Source of the DNA: Flavobacteriales bacterium
GTDB lineage: Bacteria > Bacteroidota > Bacteroidia > UBA10329
NCBI GenBank assembly: GCA_020635495.1
Contig: JACJZQ010000012.1
Span: 1-64,000 of the forward strand
DNA: 64,000 bases
Direction of reading: 5' to 3'
Notes under the pieces: model-generated
The model's input: the letters and a program-made list of their open reading frames with translations, nothing else
Databases searched by the model: none
Told to the model about the DNA's origin: nothing
Part shown: positions 53,014-61,195 of the stretch, piece after piece
Numbering within the stretch: the stretch's first letter is position 1
Layout of the letters: every line of letters starts with the position of its first letter
Position numbers and translations under genes: made by a program

Positions 53014-54330
53014 ATGGTTCTATTAAGCACAGGAATAGTAGTAGGAGTAAGCGTTGCGGTATTCCTATTGGTCATTTTCATGTTGGTTTCACTTCTGCTT
53101 TTTGCCAAGGCGAAATTGGCTCCATCCGGTCCGGTTAAGATTCTCATCAACGGTGAGAACGAGGTTGAGGTTGAGTCTGGAGGTAGCATCTTGGCAACCT
53201 TGGGTAACAACAAGATTTTCTTGCCATCTGCCTGTGGTGGAGGTGGTACTTGTGCTCAATGTAAGTGTCAGGTTTTTGAAGGTGGTGGCGAGATTCTTCC
53301 TACGGAAACGCCTTACTTCTCAAGAAAAGAGATTGCTGATCATTGGAGATTGGGTTGCCAAGTGAAGATCAAACAGGACATGAAGATCGGTATCCCTGAG
53401 GAGATCTTCGGTATCAAGGAATGGGAGGCCACGGTTGTATCCAACTACAACGTGGCTACTTACATCAAGGAATTTGTAGTTGAAATCCCTGAGGAAATGC
53501 ACTACGAGGCCGGTGGGTACATCCAGATCAAGATTCCTCCATGCGTGGTGAAATTTTCTGACATGGACATTTCTGCTCATCCTAAGGATCACCCAGGGGA
53601 GCCAGATAAGTTTGAGAAGGATTGGAGCGAAGGCCCATTCGCTATGCGCGGATTAGTAATGAAGAATGACGAAGAAGTTGTTCGTGCTTATTCGATGGCC
53701 TCTTACCCAGCAGAAGGAAGAAACATCATGCTGAACGTGCGTGTGGCTGCTCCTCCTTTCGATAGAGCCAACAACAAGTGGGCAGATATCAACCCAGGAG
53801 TTGCATCATCTTACATCTTCAACTTGAAACCAGGCGATAAGGCAATTATATCTGGTCCTTATGGAGAGTTCTTCATTAAGGACACGGATTCAGAAATGCT
53901 TTACATCGGTGGTGGTGCGGGAATGGCGCCTATGCGTTCGCACATCTATCATTTGTTCCGCACCTTGGAAACAGGACGTAAGGTTTCTTACTGGTACGGT
54001 GGACGTTCTAGAGCTGAGTTGTTCTACATCCACTACTTCAGAGACATTGAAGCGAAGTTCCCGAACTTCAAATTCTACATGGTTCTTTCTGATGCTAAGC
54101 CAGAAGACAACTGGGTAGAAAAGAAAGACATCAACGACCCTAACGGAGATGGTTTTGTAGGATTCGTTCACAACGCAGTAATCGACCAGTACTTGAAGCA
54201 TCATGATTCTCCAGAAGATATTGAGTTCTATTTCTGCGGTCCGCCAATGATGAACCAAGCAGTTATAAAAATGTGCGATGACTGGGGAGTTCCGCCAGAG
54301 AACGTATCTTTTGACGACTTCGGTGGATAA
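53014..54330 (+). CDS. nqrF: Na+-translocating NADH:quinone reductase subunit F
   Basis: A 438-residue NADH-oxidising entry subunit. One N-terminal TM (about 5-28) is followed by a 2Fe-2S ferredoxin domain (ACGGGGTCAQCKCQVFEGG, then LGCQVK), an FAD domain with RAYSMASYP, and an NADH domain with YIGGGAGMAPMRSHI and the C-terminal YFCGPPMMNQAV. Electrons pass NADH to FAD to 2Fe-2S to the NqrD/E iron and then the flavins. Last gene of the operon; a terminator follows. Confidence 0.98.
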   Translation: MVLLSTGIVVGVSVAVFLLVIFMLVSLLLFAKAKLAPSGPVKILINGENEVEVESGGSILATLGNNKIFLPSACGGGGTCAQCKCQVFEGGGEILPTETPYFSRKEIADHWRLGCQVKIKQDMKIGIPEEIFGIKEWEATVVSNYNVATYIKEFVVEIPEEMHYEAGGYIQIKIPPCVVKFSDMDISAHPKDHPGEPDKFEKDWSEGPFAMRGLVMKNDEEVVRAYSMASYPAEGRNIMLNVRVAAPPFDRANNKWADINPGVASSYIFNLKPGDKAIISGPYGEFFIKDTDSEMLYIGGGAGMAPMRSHIYHLFRTLETGRKVSYWYGGRSRAELFYIHYFRDIEAKFPNFKFYMVLSDAKPEDNWVEKKDINDPNGDGFVGFVHNAVIDQYLKHHDSPEDIEFYFCGPPMMNQAVIKMCDDWGVPPENVSFDDFGG

Positions 54331-54350
54331 CCATAAACATTTGAATGTTC

Positions 54351-54381
54351 AAAGCGGCCCAATATTGGGTCGCTTTTTTTG
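54351..54381 (+). terminator. Rho-independent terminator of the nqr operon
   Basis: A long, nearly perfect stem AAAGCGGCCCAA (54351) / TTGGGTCGCTTT is followed by further T residues (TTTTTTT in total with the stem end). Confidence 0.88.
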
Positions 54382-54405
54382 TTTAGAACCTAATAGTTTT
54401 AGGTC

Positions 54406-54906
54406 ATGCGAAACTGCTTGATAATAGGTCTGCTTCTGCTAAGTTCTGCATTATGCAGGGCGCAGGAACAACAGGATTCGCTGTTGGTTGATGAGGAAAC
54501 GACTGTGTTCCAGCTCGATTCGGTCATTGGTTTTGCAGAGTCGCTTATCGGTGTGCCGTATAAGTATGGAGGTTGCTCTCCAGAGGGGTTCGATTGCAGT
54601 GGATTCGTCAACTATGTTTATTCTCAGTTTGGAATCAGCTTGCCGCGATCAACACCAGAGCTGGCACTTTTCGGTGCGGAGATTCCGTTAGACAGCTGTA
54701 TGAAAGGAGACATCATTCTCTTTTCTGGAAGAGACAAGAAGAAACGGCCTGTTGGACATGCAGGAATCGTTGTTAGTGAAGCAGGAGAGCCACTTCGGTT
54801 TATTCATAGTGCCACAAGCAATGCGAGAGGCGTTATTGTTACCGCATTTGATGCCTACGAGTACTATCTGACCAGGTTTGTAAAGATTGTACGCGTAACT
54901 GATTGA
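54406..54906 (+). CDS. NlpC/P60 family cell-wall endopeptidase
   Basis: A 166-residue exported cysteine peptidase. The signal sequence ends SSALCRAQ, compatible either with signal peptidase I cleavage or with a lipobox ending at Cys17. The NlpC/P60 domain has the catalytic Cys in GFDCSGFVNYVYSQFG (about 65), His in PVGHAGIVV and the third polar residue His in RFIHSAT. It should hydrolyse D-Glu-diaminopimelate bonds in peptidoglycan. It is a single-gene unit between terminator-bounded neighbours. Confidence 0.92.
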   Translation: MRNCLIIGLLLLSSALCRAQEQQDSLLVDEETTVFQLDSVIGFAESLIGVPYKYGGCSPEGFDCSGFVNYVYSQFGISLPRSTPELALFGAEIPLDSCMKGDIILFSGRDKKKRPVGHAGIVVSEAGEPLRFIHSATSNARGVIVTAFDAYEYYLTRFVKIVRVTD

Positions 54907-54944
54907 TAATCAATTGATAAATATTTTCGTGCTAAGGTGGTCCG

Positions 54945-54977
54945 TTGTTAAACGGATGAATCCGCTATCTAAATTTG
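54945..54977 (+). promoter_or_regulatory. Bacteroidetes-type promoter for the small lipoprotein
   Basis: TTG at 54945-54947, 22 bases, then TAAATTTG at 54970-54977, a full match to the -7 consensus. The ATG lies 28 bases further on. Confidence 0.65.
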
Positions 54978-55005
54978 ACGCGAATTTTAATCACCATTAC
55001 ACGAA

Positions 55006-55203
55006 ATGAAAACAACAAAAATGTTCTTGGTTGCTATTGCAACTTTGAGCTTGGCAGCTTGCTCGCCAACTGCTACAACTGAAGAAACCCCTGCGGCTGA
55101 TACAACGGCTGTTGCAACAGAAACTTACGAGGTAGAACCTCTTGAGACCGCTGCAACAGATTCTACAGAATCAGCAGAGGAGTCGGCTACAGTGGCTGAG
55201 TAA
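55006..55203 (+). CDS. Small Thr/Glu/Ala-rich lipoprotein
   Basis: A 65-residue protein. The first 19 residues are a lipoprotein signal with lipobox LAAC. The mature part is low complexity, made of Thr, Glu, Ala and Ser, acidic and without predicted folded structure. It has its own full-consensus promoter and its own terminator, which argues for a real, well-expressed gene despite its size. Function unknown; it may be an abundant envelope lipoprotein. Confidence 0.8.
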   Translation: MKTTKMFLVAIATLSLAACSPTATTEETPAADTTAVATETYEVEPLETAATDSTESAEESATVAE

Positions 55204-55232
55204 GAACTCTCGGAATCAGAAAGTGAAATTTC

Positions 55233-55264
55233 AACCCCGTTACGAAAGTGACGGGGTTTTTATT
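55233..55264 (+). terminator. Rho-independent terminator after the small lipoprotein
   Basis: AACCCCGTTA pairs with TGACGGGGTT (one G-U) around a 6-base loop and is followed by TTTATT. Confidence 0.9.
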
Positions 55265-55297
55265 GCTCTTTACCATATGTCCGTGTTACTTTGAAGC

Positions 55298-56266
55298 ATG
55301 AGAAATCTGGTAGTGATAATGTTGCTGTTGATGTTGGGTGCATGTTCCGATCAGCAGCGGATGCAGGCCACAGGTTACACCCAAGGCACCACATATTCGG
55401 TTGTTTATTACAATGATGGCACTGATGTTCAGTATCAGATAGATAGCTTGTTGCTGGCATTTGATAGAGTGCTTTCCACTTATCAGGAAAGCAGCTACAT
55501 CAGCAAATGGAATAGAGGAGAGGCTTCTACGGACCAACCATCCATGTTTAAGGAAGTTTTAGCGGCATCCAAACAGATAAACACAGCAACCCATGGAGCT
55601 TTTGATATTACTGTTTCGCCATTGATGAAATTTTGGTTTGAGCGGGATTGGAACGTGGAAATGTTGGATTCCAGTTCGGTAGACAGTATCATGGAATTTG
55701 TTGGGATGGATTTGATTGAATTGGTAGGTGAAAGCTACTCCAAGACTGACCCGAATGTGGCAATTGATGTGAATGCGATAGCTCAGGGATATTCTGTGGA
55801 TGTGCTTGCGAGGTTTCTCGAAAGTCAAGGTGTATTCAATTATCTGGTTGAGATAGGTGGAGAAGTAAAAGTCTCAGGATCAAAGCCAGACGGGAAGGTT
55901 TGGATGGTGGGAATCGATCAACCTTCTGGAGAGAATCTCGAACATGAGCTCGCCATGTCGGTTGAATTGCGAGACCAAGCGCTTGCCACTTCTGGAAACT
56001 ACCGCAAGTTTGTTGAGATCAACGGTCAGAAATTCGGACACACCTTAAATCCCGTAACCGGCTATCCTGCTAAAACTGATGTGTTGAGTGCCACTGTTAT
56101 TGCCAACGATTGTATGACGGCAGACGCCTATGCAACTGCGTTGATGGTATTGGGTTTTGAAAAGTCTCGAAATCTGATTCAGGCCGATGAGTCGCTGGAT
56201 GCGATTCTCATTTACTCAGACGAGTCGGGAAAGGTGAATACTTGGGATTCCAGACGTGTGCTTTAA
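55298..56266 (+). CDS. apbE: FAD:protein FMN transferase (lipoprotein)
   Basis: A 322-residue protein with lipobox MLGAC, placing it on the outer face of the membrane. It transfers FMN from FAD to Thr in the SGAT-type motifs of NqrB and NqrC. ApbE marks: TQGTTYSVVYY, IDVNAIAQGYSVD, YLVEIGGEVKVSG, ATSGNYRKF and GHTLNPVTGYPA with the conserved His. Being 1 kb from nqrABCDEF fits its role in maturing the complex. It ends convergently with, and overlaps by 4 bases, the four-cysteine membrane protein gene. Confidence 0.95.
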   Translation: MRNLVVIMLLLMLGACSDQQRMQATGYTQGTTYSVVYYNDGTDVQYQIDSLLLAFDRVLSTYQESSYISKWNRGEASTDQPSMFKEVLAASKQINTATHGAFDITVSPLMKFWFERDWNVEMLDSSSVDSIMEFVGMDLIELVGESYSKTDPNVAIDVNAIAQGYSVDVLARFLESQGVFNYLVEIGGEVKVSGSKPDGKVWMVGIDQPSGENLEHELAMSVELRDQALATSGNYRKFVEINGQKFGHTLNPVTGYPAKTDVLSATVIANDCMTADAYATALMVLGFEKSRNLIQADESLDAILIYSDESGKVNTWDSRRVL

Positions 56267-56463
56267 GCCGCTTCGCTTGGTTTCTGACACTTCTCATCAG
56301 GCAAGGCACCGCAGAAACTGCAAGGCTTTCCTTCTTCATTCAGAAATGGGCTGTTGCTGGCACAGGTGCCTGAGAATTCGCCATTTTTTTTCAAGAGAAT
56401 CTTGATGCCGATTCCGGCAAATCCGAGTCCTAACAAAAGTATTGCAGCTACTACAACTTCCAT
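56263..56463 (-). CDS. Small four-cysteine membrane protein, possible NqrM counterpart
   Basis: A 66-residue protein with one TM helix (about 3-24), then KILLKKNGEF and a cytoplasmic or periplasmic tail with Cys34, Cys48, Cys51 and Cys59 (GTCASNSP, KPCSFCGALPDEKC). In proteobacteria NqrM is a small single-TM protein with four conserved cysteines, needed to insert iron into NqrD/E; the spacing here differs. Its position beside apbE supports an NQR maturation role, but this is inference. On its own strand it follows purA, STAS and fur genes closely, so it may share their transcript. Confidence 0.7.
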   Translation of the reverse strand: MEVVVAAILLLGLGFAGIGIKILLKKNGEFSGTCASNSPFLNEEGKPCSFCGALPDEKCQKPSEAA

Positions 56464-56472
56464 GATCTTGAC

Positions 56473-57762
56473 TTAAGCTGTTTCTACAGTTTTAACGTCC
56501 TGAAACAGTGTTTGTTCTCTGTCCGGGCCAACCGAAACCACTGAAATAGGCACGCCAGTTTGCTTCTCAATAAACGCGATGTACTCTTTCAATTCGGAAG
56601 GCAATGCATCTCCGTTGGTGAATTTGGTCAGGTCTGTTTTCCAGCCTTTCAACTCGGTGTAAACAGGTTCCACTTCTTCGGTAAGGTCGAATGGCATTTG
56701 ATCCGTCAACTCTCCATTCACTTTGTAACCTGTACATACCTTGATGGTGTCGAATGTATCAAGCACATCCGTTTTCATCATGTTCAGTTCGGTTACTCCG
56801 TTGATCATAATCGCGTAATTCAATGCAGGAATATCCAACCAGCCACAACGTCTTTTCCGTCCTGTTGTTGAACCATACTCGTGGCCGATTTCACAAAGTG
56901 TTTCTCCAATCTCATCGAATAATTCAGTTGGGAATGGACCAGAACCGACTCTGGTGCAATACGCTTTGAAAATGCCAATTACACGGCCAATTCGGTTCGG
57001 TGCAATTCCTAAACCCGTGCAAGCGCCTGCACAAACCGTGTTAGAAGATGTAACGAACGGGTAAGAGCCAAAGTCAATATCCAACAAGGAGCCTTGAGCA
57101 CCTTCAGCCAGAATGGTCTGGTTGTTCTTCAGCTTGTCGTTTAAATATGGTTCGCTGTCTATCAGCTCAAATCGTTTGAGTGTATCCAAACTTGCAAACC
57201 ACTCATTTTCGGTATCGGTAGGAACGCCTTCAGCACCATAGTGGCCTAGCATTTGTTCATGCTTTTCCTTCAGAAACGTGTATTTCTCTTTGAAGTTTGC
57301 GCTGAGAATATCGCCAACACGGATGCCGTTACGTCCGGTCTTATCCATATACGTTGGACCAATTCCTTTCAGCGTGCTTCCGATTTTTCCCTTGCCTTTA
57401 GCTGCTTCAGAAGCTGCATCCAGTAATCTGTGAGATGGAAGGATAAGATGTGCCTTTTTCGAAATCTTCAATCTCTGCGTGGCATCAACTCCACGTTTAT
57501 CAAGGGCATCAATCTCTTTCTTGAAAATGATAGGGTCAATGACCACACCATTGCCGACAACATTTACCGCATTCTCTCTGAATATGCCTGACGGAATGGT
57601 GTGCAGAACATGCTTGATTCCTTCAAATTCGAGCGTATGCCCAGCATTAGGCCCGCCCTGAAAACGGGCAATAACATCATACTCAGGGGTAAGTACATCA
57701 ACTATCTTTCCCTTTCCTTCGTCTCCCCATTGGAGCCCCAGAAGTACGTCTACTTTCTTCAA
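56473..57762 (-). CDS. purA: Adenylosuccinate synthetase
   Basis: A 429-residue GTP-dependent enzyme joining IMP and aspartate in AMP synthesis. The N-terminal P-loop QWGDEGKGKIVD, the GPNAGHT motif and GSTTGRKRRCGWLD are intact. The start is TTG at 57762 (no ATG fits), 17 bases after the STAS gene stop. It is followed after 9 bases by the four-cysteine membrane protein gene on the same strand. Confidence 0.97.
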   Translation of the reverse strand: MKKVDVLLGLQWGDEGKGKIVDVLTPEYDVIARFQGGPNAGHTLEFEGIKHVLHTIPSGIFRENAVNVVGNGVVIDPIIFKKEIDALDKRGVDATQRLKISKKAHLILPSHRLLDAASEAAKGKGKIGSTLKGIGPTYMDKTGRNGIRVGDILSANFKEKYTFLKEKHEQMLGHYGAEGVPTDTENEWFASLDTLKRFELIDSEPYLNDKLKNNQTILAEGAQGSLLDIDFGSYPFVTSSNTVCAGACTGLGIAPNRIGRVIGIFKAYCTRVGSGPFPTELFDEIGETLCEIGHEYGSTTGRKRRCGWLDIPALNYAIMINGVTELNMMKTDVLDTFDTIKVCTGYKVNGELTDQMPFDLTEEVEPVYTELKGWKTDLTKFTNGDALPSELKEYIAFIEKQTGVPISVVSVGPDREQTLFQDVKTVETA

Positions 57763-57779
57763 TATTCTGTTCTTGATAA

Positions 57780-58115
57780 TTAGAGACTTTCGGCTGCTTC
57801 TTCAACCGAATCATGGATCTTGAAAATGGAATCGAGCTTGGTCATGACCATAAGCTTCTTAACCTTCGGTGAAATACCTCCGATAACCAACTCGCCACCA
57901 GCATTCCGTGCTTGGGTAAACATTCCGATCAATAGGTTAAGTCCGGTGCTGTTCACGTATTCCAGCTCGGCAAGGCTCATCAGATACTTGTTATTGCCTG
58001 AGTTGTTCAACTGCTCAAACTCTTTGATAAGAGGTTCTGCCTGAGATTTCTCAATAAGCCTACCAGATACGTTTATCTGCGTGTAGTTTGCTTGGTTGGT
58101 GATGGTGTATTCCAT
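57780..58115 (-). CDS. STAS-domain anti-sigma factor antagonist-like protein
   Basis: A 111-residue single STAS domain: INVSGRLIEKSQAEPLIKEF, YLMSLAELEYVNSTGLNLLIGM with the phosphorylatable Ser/Thr region (NSTGL), and GELVIGGISPKVKKLMVMT. Such proteins bind anti-sigma kinases of the RsbW/SpoIIAB type or act in envelope lipid trafficking. No kinase gene is adjacent. It lies 3 bases downstream of fur and 17 bases upstream of purA. Confidence 0.9.
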   Translation of the reverse strand: MEYTITNQANYTQINVSGRLIEKSQAEPLIKEFEQLNNSGNNKYLMSLAELEYVNSTGLNLLIGMFTQARNAGGELVIGGISPKVKKLMVMTKLDSIFKIHDSVEEAAESL

Positions 58116-58118
58116 GAA

Positions 58119-58607
58119 TCAATTGTTCTTTAACATGCGCTCGCATTTTCCCGTTTCAGCCAGTGGTTTGCAGGCGCCATAGAAATTAAGCGAGTGATTG
58201 GTGATGTTGAAATCCAAAATATTGCCAGCCATATTCTGTATCTGCTGAATACGCGGGTCGCAGAATTCAAATACCCGTCCACAATCCTGACAGATCAGGT
58301 GATCGTGCTGCGCGTATTTATATGACCTTTCGAAATGAGCAATGTTTTTACCGAACTGGTGCTTGGTCACAAGTTTGCAGTCCAGCAAAAGTTCTATGGT
58401 ATTGTACAGGGTAGCTCGGCTAACTCGGTAGTTCTTCTCTTTCATCTGAACGTACAACGATTCGATATCAAAATGCCCTTCACTACTGTATACTTCTGCA
58501 AGTATGGCAAAACGCTCTGGGGTTTTCCGATGTCCGTGTTCTCCAAGATAGTTGGAGAAGATCTCCTTCACGTTTTCGAATATTTCCGTTGTCGGCTCTG
58601 AAAGCAT
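58119..58607 (-). CDS. fur: Fur-family metal-responsive transcriptional regulator
   Basis: A 162-residue regulator. The winged helix is at about 15-90 (RKTPERFAILAEVYSSEGHFDIESLYVQM, VSRATLYNTIELLLDCKLV), followed by the metal/dimer domain with AQHDHLICQDCGRVFEF. The first structural zinc pair is CxxC (CQDCG). The second pair, normally CxxC, appears here as Cys-8 residues-Cys (GACKPLAETGKC). Fur, Zur and PerR cannot be told apart safely. It heads a tight run of genes ending in the four-cysteine membrane protein. Confidence 0.9.
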   Translation of the reverse strand: MLSEPTTEIFENVKEIFSNYLGEHGHRKTPERFAILAEVYSSEGHFDIESLYVQMKEKNYRVSRATLYNTIELLLDCKLVTKHQFGKNIAHFERSYKYAQHDHLICQDCGRVFEFCDPRIQQIQNMAGNILDFNITNHSLNFYGACKPLAETGKCERMLKNN

Positions 58608-58647
58608 CGTTCAGCTTAAAGGATAAAGGTACTTATTCCGAGTTTGG

Positions 58648-59112
58648 CTACTCATTCCACTTGATGAATTTTTCCAACACCACATCACTACCACTTTGTG
58701 CCATGAAGATGTAGAGACCTTCATCGAAATCGTTGGTCGGAATGGTGATGTACTCGTAGGTGGCAGAGCGGATGTAGCTATCAAAATACATGTTTCCGTT
58801 CCTATCGAAAATGTAGATCTGCACATCGGATTCGTAACGCGTATTGATGATGGCTGTTAATTGATAAACCACCGGATTAGGGAAAACGTACGCAGCAACC
58901 AACTCGCAAGGTCCTTCGGTCCATTGAACCAGCGTTGCCCATTCAGCATAACATTGGTTTCGATAAGTGTTGCCATCGCAACCGCACACAGGAAAGAATC
59001 CTGCACCAAGGCATGCGTTTCCAGGGTCGGTAGGAAATCTCAGGGTATCCAAACACTGAGCTTGTCCTATTATCGGTAGCAAAAAGAGCAATATGGCATA
59101 CATTGACTTCAT
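58648..59112 (-). CDS. Secreted Kazal-type protein with T9SS sorting domain
   Basis: A 154-residue exported protein; the ATG at 59112 begins a signal peptide ending GQAQ and overlaps the upstream stop (ATGA). Residues about 20-70 form a Kazal-like cysteine knot (PVCGCDGNTYRNQCYAEW and a closing Cys in EGPC). Kazal domains usually inhibit serine proteases. Residues about 74-154 are a T9SS type A sorting domain: AYVFPNPV, VQIYIFDRNGNMYF, EGLYIFMA and the basic end KFIKW. It should be secreted or surface-attached through T9SS. Inhibition is inferred, not shown. Confidence 0.85.
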   Translation of the reverse strand: MKSMYAILLFLLPIIGQAQCLDTLRFPTDPGNACLGAGFFPVCGCDGNTYRNQCYAEWATLVQWTEGPCELVAAYVFPNPVVYQLTAIINTRYESDVQIYIFDRNGNMYFDSYIRSATYEYITIPTNDFDEGLYIFMAQSGSDVVLEKFIKWNE

Positions 59113-60503
59113 CTTCCTGAAATTAGGGAAGAGTCTGCCACAATCGGTTGCGATAGCCCGAAATATAACCCCAAGTGCATGTTGGTAAAATGATCGGGAT
59201 CTTGACTGATGTCTCCAGACATTAACCAACCTGAATCAGGCAGAGAAGCAACTTTGTGATTGTCTTCTGAATCTGAAATAGCCTGTATGGCTACAGTCCG
59301 GGCGTCATGAGCATTGGCGTAATGGAAAGACTCTGGTACACGAATGAATCCTAATGTGACCTGAAACGATAAGAGCAGAAGTTGGGCAAGTACCACTACT
59401 TGAAACAACCTTCCTTTTAAGATGATGTAAGCCCATGAGCCCAGTTGGTACGCCAAAGCCACGGAAACGGTGACGACAAGAACAGTAATGGGAAACCAAG
59501 TTCGTTCAGGGCCCATTTCGCACATTACCCACCCAAGCGCCATTGCCAGAACTCCGACCATCAGATCCGCTATAAGCCATAATTTTCTGTTAGACCAGAA
59601 CACATCCTTCCAAGAAATGAGCTGAAATCGGAGATGTTTTCTACCGAAGAAGCCGAATGGAGCTACGGCAAGGATGGCAATTGGCAGAATGGTTGGAATC
59701 CTGTAAAAGTTGAATTTCACATAGTTCCACAATCCGAGAATCAGACGGTCGGAAGCAGGATGGTGGGGCAGGTGTTCTCTTCGAACTTGTATTCCATTGC
59801 CCGTCATGGCAATTGCAAACCCGACCATACAGGCAACTGTAGCAAAATGAAGAGCTGTTCTATCAATGTTCTGATTGTTCGAATTTTTTGAAATGAATCC
59901 GACAAAGAACAGAACAACCAGCGAGCACAAGGCTACGCTTTCGCTTGAACCTCCGGCATACAGGAACATCAAACCAACGAGAACGTATCTGGCAATTGGC
60001 AGCCAATTCTGAAATAAGAATGAACCTCCCAGAATAGCAGCAAATGTGCCCCATAGGTACATGGGGTTGACGGTTATCCAGAACCATGTATCCGCTTTTG
60101 AGAATGAGGTATGGAATGTTGCCATTATCAGATAGATGGAGAGAATTGCTGCTTGTAAGGATGTGAAGGGCAATTGAAATTTGCTTATCAAGCCTTTGAG
60201 TAAAGACCAAACAGCTACAAAGCCGAGTAGGAGAGAGCAGCAATGGAAAAGGAACAGGGTCCAAGTTTTTGAAGCTGATGAGAGAAACGTGTTGGTAACA
60301 AGAATGGATGACCATCTAGGATTCCAATTGTTGTAGTAGTATACCATCGCATCCCAAATGCCATGCTGTGAAACCATCTGTGCATGGTGATAATCATCGG
60401 CCGCTAGGCGGTAGTTGAATGCCAGAAACAGGAAGATGACCACAAACGCCAGCGCGTTAATGGACATCAGAGATAAAATGATTCGTTCCTGTCTGTTGGT
60501 CAT
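59109..60503 (-). CDS. Polytopic membrane protein, GT-C/DUF6056-like
   Basis: A 464-residue protein with about eleven TM segments. The first periplasmic loop has AADDYHHAQM and RWSSILV, an acidic pair placed as in GT-C lipid-linked glycosyltransferases and DUF6056 proteins. The C-terminal loop is hydrophilic (SEDNHKVASLPDSGW). It may transfer a sugar from a polyprenyl carrier onto a surface polymer or protein. It is translationally coupled to the Kazal/T9SS gene by a 4-base overlap. Family assignment is tentative. Confidence 0.6.
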   Translation of the reverse strand: MTNRQERIILSLMSINALAFVVIFLFLAFNYRLAADDYHHAQMVSQHGIWDAMVYYYNNWNPRWSSILVTNTFLSSASKTWTLFLFHCCSLLLGFVAVWSLLKGLISKFQLPFTSLQAAILSIYLIMATFHTSFSKADTWFWITVNPMYLWGTFAAILGGSFLFQNWLPIARYVLVGLMFLYAGGSSESVALCSLVVLFFVGFISKNSNNQNIDRTALHFATVACMVGFAIAMTGNGIQVRREHLPHHPASDRLILGLWNYVKFNFYRIPTILPIAILAVAPFGFFGRKHLRFQLISWKDVFWSNRKLWLIADLMVGVLAMALGWVMCEMGPERTWFPITVLVVTVSVALAYQLGSWAYIILKGRLFQVVVLAQLLLLSFQVTLGFIRVPESFHYANAHDARTVAIQAISDSEDNHKVASLPDSGWLMSGDISQDPDHFTNMHLGLYFGLSQPIVADSSLISGR

Positions 60504-60508
60504 TCTAA

Positions 60509-60545
60509 AATCAAAAAGGGCCGTTTCTTTCGAAACAGCCCTTTT
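60509..60545 (-). terminator. Rho-independent terminator of the thrS-infC-rpmI-rplT operon
   Basis: On the minus strand AAAAGGGCTGTTTC pairs with GAAACGGCCCTTTT (one G-U) around a 4-base loop, followed by TGATTTTA. It lies 18 bases after the rplT stop. Confidence 0.88.
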
Positions 60546-60563
60546 CCAATTTGGTTTGTGAAT

Positions 60564-60908
60564 TTACTTCACTTGGTCAACTATTGCTTTGAACGCATCT
60601 GGTTCGTTCATAGCAAGATCGGCCAAAACTTTTCTGTTGATATCGATGCCTTTAGCATTGAGTTTACCCATAAAAGCTGAGTAAGACATACCGTACTGAC
60701 GAGCACCTGCGTTGATACGCTGAATCCACAATTTGCGGAAATCTCTTTTTCTGGCTCTTCTATCTCTGTATTGATATTGAAGACCTTTTTCAACGGCATT
60801 CTTTGCTACCGTCCAAACATTCTTTCTTCTTCCGAAGTAACCTTTGGCCTGCTTGAGGACCTTTTTTCTGCGGGCTCTTGAGGCTACCGCGTTTACTGAT
60901 CTTGGCAT
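60564..60908 (-). CDS. rplT: 50S ribosomal protein L20
   Basis: A 114-residue early-assembly protein of the large subunit. The RNA-binding basic N-terminus (RARRKKVLKQAKGYFGRRKN) and the globular end (GMSYSAFMGKL, NRKVLADLAMNEPDAF) are complete. In several bacteria L20 represses its own operon by binding mRNA; no such structure was resolved here. Last gene of the operon. Confidence 0.98.
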   Translation of the reverse strand: MPRSVNAVASRARRKKVLKQAKGYFGRRKNVWTVAKNAVEKGLQYQYRDRRARKRDFRKLWIQRINAGARQYGMSYSAFMGKLNAKGIDINRKVLADLAMNEPDAFKAIVDQVK

Positions 60909-60977
60909 TTTGTTTTGATTTTGTCGTTAAGCGCTCTCTTAAGAGAAACTTTACTGGCTTAAAAACGGGTTAGAAAT

Positions 60978-61172
60978 TTAGATGTTTAGCATGTGCTTTA
61001 CGTTCGGAGTATCAGCAGTGCTTACCAATGTGGCCTTTGTCAGATTTCTCTTCTGCTTAGTGGTTTTCTTGGTAAGAATGTGACTCTTGAACGCGTGCTT
61101 CCGCTTGATTTTCCCAGTACCTGTTAGCTTGAATCGCTTCTTTGCGCTGGAATTTGTCTTAACCTTAGGCAT
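60978..61172 (-). CDS. rpmI: 50S ribosomal protein L35
   Basis: A 64-residue basic protein: MPKVKTNSSAKKRFKLTGTG, HAFKSHILTKKT, then KHML at the end. Standard length and position between infC and rplT. Confidence 0.98.
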   Translation of the reverse strand: MPKVKTNSSAKKRFKLTGTGKIKRKHAFKSHILTKKTTKQKRNLTKATLVSTADTPNVKHMLNI

Positions 61173-61195
61173 AACGTTATTATTGATTATTTGAT

